The position numbers and the translations under genes are program-made. The notes beneath the pieces were generated by a model, which worked only from the letters and a program-made list of their open reading frames with translations, made no database searches and was not told where the DNA came from. A stretch of 64,000 nt of DNA from assembly GCA_963676165.1 (NCBI GenBank), contig OY781043.1, positions 3,844,001 through 3,908,000 on the forward strand. The letters run 5' to 3'. This DNA is from JAQIBY01 sp963676165. Lineage in GTDB: Bacteria; Bacteroidota; Bacteroidia; Bacteroidales; ML635J-15. Of the stretch, positions 1 through 7,403 are shown piece after piece (position 1 is the first letter of the stretch; every line of letters begins with the position of its first letter).

Positions 1-442
1 TGAATTTTTTGTGATAAACATAAGAGCTATCGTTATACACACCGCTGAAATTTGTGCCACCAAATCCGAGTTGTATGGGTAAGCTTCCCTCCCATCGTTT
101 TGTTTGGTAAAACACATATTCGCCAAAGAGTGATATGTAAACAAAATTTAAGTGAGTTGGAATTTCAACGAGTTCATTGTTTTCTTTTTCATAAAAGGTG
201 CGTTTGAATTTGCTATCTGTCGCATGAAAACCTATGCCATATTTGACAGTATTGTTGTGGTTGTAGCCAATGTTTATTCCATAAATTTTCACTCTTGAGT
301 TTGCAATGAATGAGTTTTTCGTGTCAAAACGCATAAAAGTTAATCCATCTTCATCCAATGCATTGCCGATATCTTCTTCAATGGGTTGAGCTACTGATAA
401 TATAGATATGATAACACTGATTATGGAAAGGGTGATTTTCAT
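1..442 (-). CDS. Partial outer-membrane-like protein with signal peptide (C-terminus beyond window)
   Basis: An open frame starts at an ATG at 440-442 and runs without a stop to the window edge (147 codons seen). The first residues (MKITLSIISVIISILSVAQ) are a typical Sec signal peptide ending in a V-A-Q cleavage site. The mature part alternates aromatic and polar residues (IYGINIGYNHNN, YISLFGEYVFY, LPIQLGFGGTNF), the pattern of outer-membrane beta strands. It begins only 6 bp after the stop of the MORN-repeat gene at 449-2017, so the two are probably cotranscribed. The family cannot be named from this fragment; a porin-like or other small beta barrel is the best reading. Confidence 0.7.
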   Translation of the reverse strand, partial: MKITLSIISVIISILSVAQPIEEDIGNALDEDGLTFMRFDTKNSFIANSRVKIYGINIGYNHNNTVKYGIGFHATDSKFKRTFYEKENNELVEIPTHLNFVYISLFGEYVFYQTKRWEGSLPIQLGFGGTNFSGVYNDSSYVYHKKF

Positions 443-448
443 TGATTT

Positions 449-2017
449 TTATTCAGCATTTTGGAGTTTATCTTCCCATTTATCCCATCGTTTTCCGTTG
501 ATTTTGAATAACTCTCCAGCTTTGTAATTGTAAATTAAGAAAATATTTCCATCCGGATGATATTTGTACCAGTTGCCATTTTTTGTTCCCATGATATAAT
601 TTCCTCGTAATTCTGTTTTTCCATTGTCGTACCACCATTGATGCATTCCATCTGCTTCATTATCAATGTAATTGCCTTCAAAAATCAATTGGTCATCCAA
701 TAAATAGTGTCGCCAGATACCTTGCTTTAATCCATAATCATAAGTACCAATTTCCGTGTGATCTCCGACATTATAAAACCATTCACCTTGTTTCACATTG
801 TCAAAGAATTCACCTCGTTGTATGGTATCTCCTTCTATGGATAATTCAACAAATTTTCCTTCGCGTTTTCCTTTATGATAATTTTCAATTCGTAAAACTT
901 TTCCGTTGGAATAGTACCAAGTCCAGAGTCCATGAGCTTTACCATTTCTGTAATTCCCCGTCTGTTCTACGCTTCCATCTGCAAAATAAAAATCCCATTT
1001 TCCATGACGTTTACCATCTTTGAATGCACCTTTAGCGCGGATGGATTTATCGGGATAATAGAAAACCCAAAGGCTATCTTTTTCCCCTATTTCTGAAAGT
1101 GATCCTTCCGATTCAACTTGACCAAATTCATTATATTCCATGGCCTTATTAATTTTACCATTGGCATTGTACTCTTTATGCAATCCAACTGGAATACTAT
1201 CGATAAAAGCACCTTCATACCTTACGTTTCCGTTTGGATAGTAGGATTGTTTAAGTTTAGCTTCAAGGTTTGCCTCAACTTCTTCAGCAATGACAGGTTT
1301 TCCTTTAAAATATTGCTGTTCACGAATAATTTTACCGCTTTTTGAGTATTCACGGTACATACCATGCAAGAGGTCTGCAAGGTAATATGCTTCAATTTTA
1401 ATTTGTCCGGCAGGATAAAACTCTACCCATTTACCTGTTTTTTGTTTGTCAGAATTTCTGCGATTTACCATATTCGATTCAACCAAATACCCGTTAAAAT
1501 ATTCAAAGAGATTAATGATTTCCCCATTTTTTGAGTATTCTTTGGTTAATCCATGGCGCTTATCGTCCTTAAAAGAAGATGTGTACCTTATATTTCCAGT
1601 TTCTGGATAATAATATTCTGAAACACCACTTTTTTTATTCTCATAATACAATTCTTTAGCATAAAGTTTGCTGACAACTGAGTCTTCATTTTCAATGAGT
1701 TTATATTGGAAAGAATATCCGTGTTTTTTGCCCATTCTGTAGGTTATTTGTTTGGAAAGTTTTCCATTTTCATGATAAAAATTCCAAATACTATCAAGTT
1801 CAAACAAGGTGCGTTTGCCTTCAGAACGCATATTTCCGTTGGGATAATAATTTTTCCAATATCCGTTTGGTTTTCCATTTTCCATATATCCTTCGCTGCT
1901 GATTTGCCCATTTGCATAGTAAAAGACATTGTATCCATTAGGATAAATATCAGTCTCTTGGGCGTTTACAGCAAGTGCAGATAGCAAAATTGATAATATG
2001 ATAATGTATTCTCGCAT
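449..2017 (-). CDS. Secreted MORN-variant (YwqK-type) repeat protein
   Basis: A 522-aa protein starts with a signal peptide (MREYIIILSILLSALAVNAQ). The rest is a tandem array of about 15 short repeats of the form YYPNGN...EG.Y..GK..G.W..Y..NGK, the MORN_2 variant (PF07661) that automatic pipelines call YwqK-family antitoxin. In Bacteroidota these are usually exported proteins of unknown function, and nothing here supports a toxin partner. The repeats are best preserved in the last 200 residues. The downstream gene, 6 bp away, encodes a barrel-like protein. The ATG at 2015-2017 is chosen because it begins the signal peptide. Function unknown; export and repeat architecture are clear. Confidence 0.85.
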   Translation of the reverse strand: MREYIIILSILLSALAVNAQETDIYPNGYNVFYYANGQISSEGYMENGKPNGYWKNYYPNGNMRSEGKRTLFELDSIWNFYHENGKLSKQITYRMGKKHGYSFQYKLIENEDSVVSKLYAKELYYENKKSGVSEYYYPETGNIRYTSSFKDDKRHGLTKEYSKNGEIINLFEYFNGYLVESNMVNRRNSDKQKTGKWVEFYPAGQIKIEAYYLADLLHGMYREYSKSGKIIREQQYFKGKPVIAEEVEANLEAKLKQSYYPNGNVRYEGAFIDSIPVGLHKEYNANGKINKAMEYNEFGQVESEGSLSEIGEKDSLWVFYYPDKSIRAKGAFKDGKRHGKWDFYFADGSVEQTGNYRNGKAHGLWTWYYSNGKVLRIENYHKGKREGKFVELSIEGDTIQRGEFFDNVKQGEWFYNVGDHTEIGTYDYGLKQGIWRHYLLDDQLIFEGNYIDNEADGMHQWWYDNGKTELRGNYIMGTKNGNWYKYHPDGNIFLIYNYKAGELFKINGKRWDKWEDKLQNAE

Positions 2018-2103
2018 TGAGCAAATATCTTAGCTTTGATTAATAAACGCAAATTTTTTATAAATTTATGCTTTTATTGAAAATAATTAAAAAATAATAG
2101 ATT

Positions 2104-2811
2104 ATGAGATGCTTATTAATTAGTAATTCGACCATGGCTGGTGAGCCTTATCTTGATTATCCAAAGCAAAATATTGCTGATTTTTTGGGTAAAGAAAAAG
2201 TGACCGCTTTGTTTATTCCTTATGCAGGTGTAACTTTTAGTTACGATGAATATGAAGCAAAGGTAAAAACCCGGTTTAATGAAATTGGTCACGATGTGGT
2301 TTCTATTCACAAATTTGATGATCCTGTACAAGCAGTGAAAGACGCTGAAGCAATTGTTATTGGAGGTGGTAACACATGGCATTTAACCCATATGCTGCAT
2401 AAAAATAAATTATTGGCACCTATGCGAGAGAAAGTACAAAATGGTGCTCCTTATATTGGATGGAGTGCAGGTTCAAATGTAACTTGTCCAACCATTATGA
2501 CAACCAATGACATGCCAATTATTGATCCTTTAGGATTTGATGTGCTTGGTTTGATTCCTTTCCAAATTAACCCTCATTATTTGGATAAAAATCCTGATGG
2601 ACATGGTGGAGAGACTCGCGAAGACCGTATTATGGAGTTTATTGAGGTAAATAAAGATGTTTATGTTGCTGGATTGCGCGAAGGATGTATGTTCCTTATT
2701 GAAGGCGAAAAAATGGATTTAATTGGAATTCATCCGTTGCGTTTGTTCAAATACGGAGAAGAGCCTAGAGAAATTCCTGTAGGTGACGATTTTTCTTTCT
2801 TGTTGAAGTAA
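2104..2811 (+). CDS. pepE: Dipeptidase E (alpha-aspartyl dipeptidase), peptidase family S51
   Basis: A 235-aa cytoplasmic serine peptidase that hydrolyses dipeptides with N-terminal aspartate. The nucleophile elbow GWSAGSN is at residues 119-125, with Ser121 as nucleophile. The other expected active-site residues are seen as Asp136 in TTNDMPI and His158 in INPHYLD. Spacing and length (E. coli PepE is 229 aa) fit the family along the whole protein. It is divergently placed from the MORN gene, with 86 bp of AT-rich DNA between, and is followed by a strong terminator, so it is probably a single-gene transcript. Function assignment is firm. Confidence 0.96.
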   Translation: MRCLLISNSTMAGEPYLDYPKQNIADFLGKEKVTALFIPYAGVTFSYDEYEAKVKTRFNEIGHDVVSIHKFDDPVQAVKDAEAIVIGGGNTWHLTHMLHKNKLLAPMREKVQNGAPYIGWSAGSNVTCPTIMTTNDMPIIDPLGFDVLGLIPFQINPHYLDKNPDGHGGETREDRIMEFIEVNKDVYVAGLREGCMFLIEGEKMDLIGIHPLRLFKYGEEPREIPVGDDFSFLLK

Positions 2812-2832
2812 ATAATTTTTGAAATAATTAAT

Positions 2833-2859
2833 AAAAAGCAGCTTTCGGGCTGCTTTTTT
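2833..2859 (+). terminator. Rho-independent terminator of pepE
   Basis: A perfect 10-bp stem (2833-2842 with 2849-2858, core GCAGC/GCTGC) has a 6-base loop TTTCGG and ends in a T run. It lies 21 bp after the pepE stop. Its T run merges with the -33 element of the next promoter. Confidence 0.9.
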
Positions 2860-2886
2860 GATGCTTATAATTATTTGATATATTTG
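2857..2886 (+). promoter_or_regulatory. Bacteroidota-type promoter for the TPR lipoprotein
   Basis: TTTG at 2857-2860 and TATATTTG at 2879-2886 are separated by 18 bp, matching the Bacteroidota primary sigma consensus (TTTG near -33, TAnnTTTG near -7). The start codon of the next gene is 21 bp beyond. The assignment is by motif only. Confidence 0.6.
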
Positions 2887-2907
2887 TTGGTCACAAACAA
2901 TTAAATC

Positions 2908-4842
2908 ATGTATAAATATTTTATTTATTTTTTATTTCTCATTGTATTATTCTCTTCATGTCATACAAAATTTGGTAAATCAAGAAATATAGCGAATTAT
3001 TATACAGAAGAAAATTACCAAAAAGTTATAAATAAGTGTGATAAAAGCATAAATTATTATGGAGATTATTATTTATACTACTACTACAGAGGAGCTTCAA
3101 ATTTCAAATTAGGAAATTATCAAGAAGCATTATCAGATTTAAACAAAGCCATAAAGTTAAATCCAAGCTATGTTGACTCGTATGCATTTAGGTCTTATGC
3201 TTATGGAAAATTAGAGAAATATAAAGAATCGATTGCAGACTTAAATTATGCCATTGAAAAATCACCTAAAAATTCTAATTATTATTTAAATCGTGGTATA
3301 ACTTATCGTTCAATGAATTTGATTGATAAAGCCATTGAGGATTTAAAAATGAGCATTAAATTAAGTCCTACTAAAAGTTATGCATATAACGTTTTAGGTA
3401 AAGCATATAATTCTATCGGAGATCATCAAAAGTCACTGGCGATGTATAATTCAGCTATAATATTTGATTCTGAGCGTCCAGAGTATTATAATAATCGTGC
3501 ATTGCTTTATATTGAACTTGGTGAATTTGAAAACGCAGTAAAAGACATACATATTGCTGTTGAAAAAAGTGATAATGATTTTTATTATATTGAAAGTAGA
3601 GCATATATTCTGTTGATGAGTGGTATGTATGATGAGGCTTTGAATGATTATAATCAAGTTATTGATAATAATAAATATGATATTGATACTTATTTTAAGC
3701 GAGGGCTATCAAATTATTATTTGAAGAAATATAGACAATCAATGGAAGATTTTGATAAAGTCATTTCAATGGATTCAACTTATTATGACGCATATTTAAA
3801 TAGAGGAAATTTGAAAGAAGAAATGAAAGATTATCAAGGAGCTTTGGATGACTATAATTATGTAATAAATAATAGTTCATCGTTTTTGGATGCATTGAAT
3901 AATCGAGGTTTACTCTATTTTAATGGGTTTCAAAATAATGAATTTGCAATACGAGACTTTTCTAAGGTAATTCGTTTGGATTCAACAAACAGTATTGCAT
4001 ATTCTAATAGAGGAATGGTAAAATACAATTTAAGCAACTATGAAGGAGCAAATATTGATCTTACTAGAGCAATTGAAATTGATGAGAATTATAGTGAACC
4101 TTATTTTTTGAGATCGCAATCATATTATGAATTAGGAGAATTGGACAAGGCATATCAAGATATAGAAAAAGCTATTTCACTTAATAAAAGTGATATTAGG
4201 TTTTTATTGCATAAATCAGTTGTGTTAACAGCGATGCATAAGTATGAAGAAGAAATTGAATTATGTAATGAAATATTGGAAATTGATTCATTGAATGTGG
4301 ACATAATTTTTGATCGTGCTTATGCAAATATGGAATTAGGAAATTGTCAATTAGCAAAAGAAGGTTATGATAAAGTAATATCCTTAGATTCAACGTATTC
4401 TATGGCGTGGTGTAATCGAGGGTGGGCTAAAGAGTGTCTTAGGAATCATGAAAGTGCATTATTGGATTATAATCGTGCAATTGAGCTTGATTCATTAAAT
4501 AAATATGCAAGGAATAATCGTGGATATTTGTATTCTTGGAAGTACAAGGATTATGAAAAGGCAATGAATGATATTCATATTGCGATTGAAGTGGATTCAA
4601 CTTTTTTAAAAGCAAGAATAAATAAGCTCGGTTTGTTACTTATAAATCAGGATAAAAAAGGGGTGGTACAAGAAAGCACGGATATACTTGCGATTGATAG
4701 TTTATGTCGTGATGCATATTATCTCCGAGGAATCATTAATTATCATGTTGAAACATCAGAAGTTGGATGTAAAGATATTTTAAAGGCAAAAGAATTAGGT
4801 CTGGATATTGCAAGTGAAGCTTTTCAGGAGTTATGTGAATAA
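2908..4842 (+). CDS. TPR-repeat lipoprotein
   Basis: 644 aa. The N-terminus (MYKYFIYFLFLIVLFSSC) is a lipoprotein signal with a lipobox ending at Cys18. The rest is about 16 consecutive tetratricopeptide repeats with the usual small and aromatic positions (e.g. YRGASNFKLGNYQEALSDL). Such proteins are protein-interaction scaffolds tethered to a membrane; no catalytic domain is seen. It has its own promoter motif just downstream of the pepE terminator and stands alone. It is very AT-rich, with Asn and Tyr abundant, but not different enough from its neighbours to argue for recent transfer. No specific partner can be inferred. Confidence 0.85.
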   Translation: MYKYFIYFLFLIVLFSSCHTKFGKSRNIANYYTEENYQKVINKCDKSINYYGDYYLYYYYRGASNFKLGNYQEALSDLNKAIKLNPSYVDSYAFRSYAYGKLEKYKESIADLNYAIEKSPKNSNYYLNRGITYRSMNLIDKAIEDLKMSIKLSPTKSYAYNVLGKAYNSIGDHQKSLAMYNSAIIFDSERPEYYNNRALLYIELGEFENAVKDIHIAVEKSDNDFYYIESRAYILLMSGMYDEALNDYNQVIDNNKYDIDTYFKRGLSNYYLKKYRQSMEDFDKVISMDSTYYDAYLNRGNLKEEMKDYQGALDDYNYVINNSSSFLDALNNRGLLYFNGFQNNEFAIRDFSKVIRLDSTNSIAYSNRGMVKYNLSNYEGANIDLTRAIEIDENYSEPYFLRSQSYYELGELDKAYQDIEKAISLNKSDIRFLLHKSVVLTAMHKYEEEIELCNEILEIDSLNVDIIFDRAYANMELGNCQLAKEGYDKVISLDSTYSMAWCNRGWAKECLRNHESALLDYNRAIELDSLNKYARNNRGYLYSWKYKDYEKAMNDIHIAIEVDSTFLKARINKLGLLLINQDKKGVVQESTDILAIDSLCRDAYYLRGIINYHVETSEVGCKDILKAKELGLDIASEAFQELCE

Positions 4843-4863
4843 CTGTTGCTACTTATCTCTTAT

Positions 4864-5251
4864 TTACTCGCCAAAAGTATATTTTAAACCCACATTTAGG
4901 CTGTGTCCGGTGCCATTGAATAGAATGCCACGGTAAATCTCATCTGCTTCTTTAACTTTTACTGCAAGTCTGTTGATATCTGTAAATCCGAATGCAAAGT
5001 TAGCACTTGTCATTATCGAAATGCGTGGACTGATTGCATATTTCAGCCGTAATCCTGCATTAGCCAAAACAGTTAGCTGCTTTTCGTAATAGGCTTCTGC
5101 ATTTGCAATTCTTATGGTGTCAGTATAATACCAATTGTTTTCGTCAAATTCTTAGGGTCCATCGATATCTTCGAGATTATTATATATTCCAGAACCTTTT
5201 GCTGGAATTAAAAGTGAGAATTAGAAAAATGTATTTAATAAGAATTTTCAT
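4864..5251 (-). pseudogene. Internally deleted outer-membrane protein gene (paralogue of 9465-10949)
   Basis: The minus strand from about 5220 to 4864 encodes a close match, about three quarters identical by eye, to the last 120 residues of the double-barrel protein at 9465-10949 (FSLLIPAKGSG, EFDENNW, LANAGLRLKYAI, FNGTGHSLNVGLKYTFG). An in-frame TAA falls just before EFDENNW and another at 5221-5223. Upstream, an ATG at 5249-5251 opens a signal-peptide-like start (MKILIKYIFLIL) in a different frame, one base after the stop of the propeller gene. The simplest reading is a former operon gene that kept its start and C-terminus but lost about 350 internal codons. It is non-functional as it stands. 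Confidence 0.8.
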
Positions 5252-5252
5252 A

Positions 5253-5915
5253 TTACAACGATTTAATTATGAGTTTTCCATTTGCAATAACTCCTTTTGA
5301 ATTTGAAATACGGTAAAAATAGACTCCATCATGGAGACCATTTCTTGATAAGGTATATTCAGAGGATCTTATATTTTGTATGTGCCGGATAATTCTGCCG
5401 TATGCATCGTATAATTCAATGTCATATTCTTTTGTATCTACTACAAACTTAATAAAAGTGGAAGCAGGGTTAGGAAAAACCTCAACTCGATTTTTTTCAT
5501 TTATTACAAATTCATGAGTAAAAATTTGTCGCATATCAGCAATAGTGTTAAGCACTTCATTGGTAATGACAGGCGGATTGTAATCAAAATAAATGGCAGC
5601 ACAATTAGTAATTTCTGTTGAAATCTCATTGCCCGGCTGCTGATGTATTTTATATTTTACGAATCCATGGCTTTCAGGTTCGTTGGCATTTATATCTGGG
5701 AGGTTTATATCTTCAAATGTCCAGCGAATTACGTTGGACTGAGGAAAATCAATTTCACATGCATGACTACTGCTCATTGGGTTAAACGTGACAATGTCCA
5801 AATACTCGGAAATGGTATCGGTGATTATAACTTTTTGTGCAGGTGCGGTGCCTGTATTTTGGAAGCGAATTCTGTATTCCAGAACATCAGTTGAATCAAT
5901 ATAATGATTTTCAGT
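5253..5915 (-). pseudogene. C-terminal fragment of IS-interrupted secreted propeller protein, with T9SS sorting domain
   Basis: This is the 3' part of the gene split by the IS element at 5916-7395. It encodes the end of a conserved-repeat (DUF11-like) domain (YRIRFQNTGTAPA, AAIYFDYNPPVITNEV) and then a type A C-terminal sorting domain of the type IX secretion system (VFPNPAS, LYDAYGRII, GVYFYRI, GKLIIKSL at the end). An open frame begins inside the IS (ATG at 5946-5948), so its first residues are IS-derived. Joined across one copy of the target duplication to 7396-9428, the frame is continuous (GITENHYIDSTDVLEY). Alone this piece lacks a signal peptide and should not be secreted. Confidence 0.9.
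5908..5915. repeat. Target-site duplication of the IS256 element, left copy
   Basis: TTTTCAGT, identical to 7396-7403. It directly flanks the left inverted repeat and is 8 bp long, as expected for IS256-family insertion. Confidence 0.92.
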
Positions 5916-5971
5916 GAGACTGTATTCTGAAGTCTGTCCATAATTCAAACAAATATTAATTTTGTAACATT

Positions 5972-7195
5972 ATGGGAAGAAGAAAAGAAAGTCCTGAGTA
6001 CAAAGCAATGCGTGATTTAGCCTTGGAACAGTTAAAAAGAGGTCAATCGTTAACCGGTAAAGGTGGTGTTTTTGAACCTATTGTTAAAGAGTTTTTAGAA
6101 AGTGCTTTACAAGCAGAGATGGATGCGCACTTGGATCCAGCCGAACGTTCAAGTGGCAATAAGCGCAATGGCAAAGGGCAGAAGACACTTAAAACAGATG
6201 TAGGAGAGGTAACCATTGAGCCACCTTATGATCGTAATGGCACATTTGAGCCAGAGATAATAAAAAAGCGTCAAACTGTTTTAGCGGATAATTTAGCCCC
6301 CAAGATCATAGGCCTTTATGGTAAAGGGATGAGTCTACGCGATATAGGCCTTTATATTGAGGAGATGTATGATGTGGAGGTTTCTTCTAGCGTTTTAAGC
6401 GAGATTACCGATCGAGTTATACCTCAGGTTAAAGAGTGGCAAAATCGCCCATTAGACGATGTTTATCCGATTGTGTGGCTTGATGCAATGCATTATAAAG
6501 TACGTGATGGAGGGAAGGTGGTTTCCCGTGCAGTTTACAATATTTTATCCGTCAACAAAGAAGGCCGCAAAGAATTGATTGGGATGTATATATCAGAAAG
6601 CGAAGGTGCAAATTTCTGGCTTTCAGTCCTTACAGATTTAAAAAGTCGAGGTGTTAAAGATATTCTAATTGCTTGTACAGATAATCTTTCCGGCTTCTCT
6701 CAAGCCATCTTAAGCATTTTTCCAGAGGCAGAAATACAGAAGTGTATTGTTCATCAAATCAGGAATTCTATTAAATATGTAGCCTCAAAAGACCAGAAGC
6801 CTTTTATGAAAGATCTTAAAAAGGTGTATAAAGCAGCAACAAAGTCGGGAGCTGAAACAGAGCTGCTTAATTTGGAAGATATTTGGGGTAAGAAATATCC
6901 AATTGTGATTAAGTCCTGGAATGAGAACTGGAATGAACTATCCAATTACTTCAAATATGATGAGCCTATTAGAAAACTGATTTACACGACTAATCCTGTT
7001 GAAGGTTTTCATCGTCAGGTCCGTAAAGTAACGAAAACCAAAGGTGCATTTACCAGCGATATGGCGCTGCTTAAGCTCATCTATTTGGTTACTGAAAATG
7101 TGTCAAAGAAATGGACTCAGCCTCTGCATAACTGGTCACTAACAGTACAACAACTGTGTATTCACTTCGAAGGTCGTTTTAAAATCGAACTCTAA
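5972..7195 (+). CDS. IS256-family (mutator type) transposase
   Basis: 407 aa, full length for the family. It catalyses DDE cut/copy transposition of the surrounding element. The catalytic triad is visible: Asp171 in VWLDAMHYKV, Asp237 in ACTDNLSGF and Glu344 in TTNPVEGFHRQ, with the family's C-H pair between the second Asp and the Glu in QKCIVHQIRN. The N-terminal helix-rich DNA-binding part includes FLESALQAEMDAHL and RNGKGQKTL, typical of transposase_mut (PF00872). No frameshift or premature stop is present, so it is likely active. The ATG 31 bp inside the left inverted repeat is the natural start. Confidence 0.97.
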   Translation: MGRRKESPEYKAMRDLALEQLKRGQSLTGKGGVFEPIVKEFLESALQAEMDAHLDPAERSSGNKRNGKGQKTLKTDVGEVTIEPPYDRNGTFEPEIIKKRQTVLADNLAPKIIGLYGKGMSLRDIGLYIEEMYDVEVSSSVLSEITDRVIPQVKEWQNRPLDDVYPIVWLDAMHYKVRDGGKVVSRAVYNILSVNKEGRKELIGMYISESEGANFWLSVLTDLKSRGVKDILIACTDNLSGFSQAILSIFPEAEIQKCIVHQIRNSIKYVASKDQKPFMKDLKKVYKAATKSGAETELLNLEDIWGKKYPIVIKSWNENWNELSNYFKYDEPIRKLIYTTNPVEGFHRQVRKVTKTKGAFTSDMALLKLIYLVTENVSKKWTQPLHNWSLTVQQLCIHFEGRFKIEL

Positions 7196-7243
7196 AAACA
7201 GTGAACCAACTCTAAAAAGCAAAGGAAAAATAATTTATAAAAC

Positions 7244-7290
7244 CTGTCAAGGGTATATAAACGGCTTCGTACCTCAGCCGCCCTTGACAG
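7244..7290. repeat. Strong hairpin in the IS256 3' non-coding tail
   Basis: CTGTCAAGGG (7244-7253) pairs perfectly with CCCTTGACAG (7281-7290). Inside, CGGCT (7262-7266) pairs with AGCCG (7276-7280). It lies between the transposase stop and the right end, and could act as a transcript terminator or as a structural element of the IS. There is no T run directly after it. Confidence 0.7.
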
Positions 7291-7395
7291 AACCTGTAAA
7301 TTATTTAAGCGGGCTTTTAAGAATTGGTCTCGAAAAAAATATTAATTTTGATTATTCATTAACAAACAACTGGACAGAGTTCAGATTACACTCCC

Positions 7396-7403
7396 TTTTC
7401 AGT
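7396..7403. repeat. Target-site duplication of the IS256 element, right copy
   Basis: TTTTCAGT directly after the right inverted repeat, identical to 5908-5915. Confidence 0.92.

Larger units (their letters stand above)
5916..7395 (+). mobile_element. IS256-family insertion sequence, complete, 1480 bp
   Basis: The element has 25-bp terminal inverted repeats at 5916-5940 and 7371-7395 (21 of 25 positions match, outer ends GAGACTGT and GGGAGTGT), a single transposase gene at 5972-7195, and an 8-bp direct target duplication outside both ends. The 175 bp between the transposase stop and the right inverted repeat is non-coding and holds a strong hairpin. The perfect duplication and the intact transposase point to a recent insertion. 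It sits in the coding region of a secreted propeller protein on the opposite strand. Confidence 0.95.

Noticed and set aside
1118..1345. Plus-strand open frame opposite the MORN gene, and many similar antisense frames across the window
   Set aside because: They are mirror frames of real genes with low-complexity hydrophobic sequence and no start or domain support.
449..2017. Toxin-antitoxin function for MORN/YwqK proteins
   Set aside because: No toxin-like partner is next to any of the three; the proteins carry export signals, which is unlike a cytoplasmic antitoxin.
5951..7350. A 14-bp direct repeat (AAATATTAATTTTG at 5951-5964 and 7337-7350) as the IS target duplication
   Set aside because: It lies inside both terminal inverted repeats, and the IS256 family makes 8-9 bp duplications. 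TTTTCAGT outside the repeats fits and restores the host frame; the 14-mer is part of the IS.
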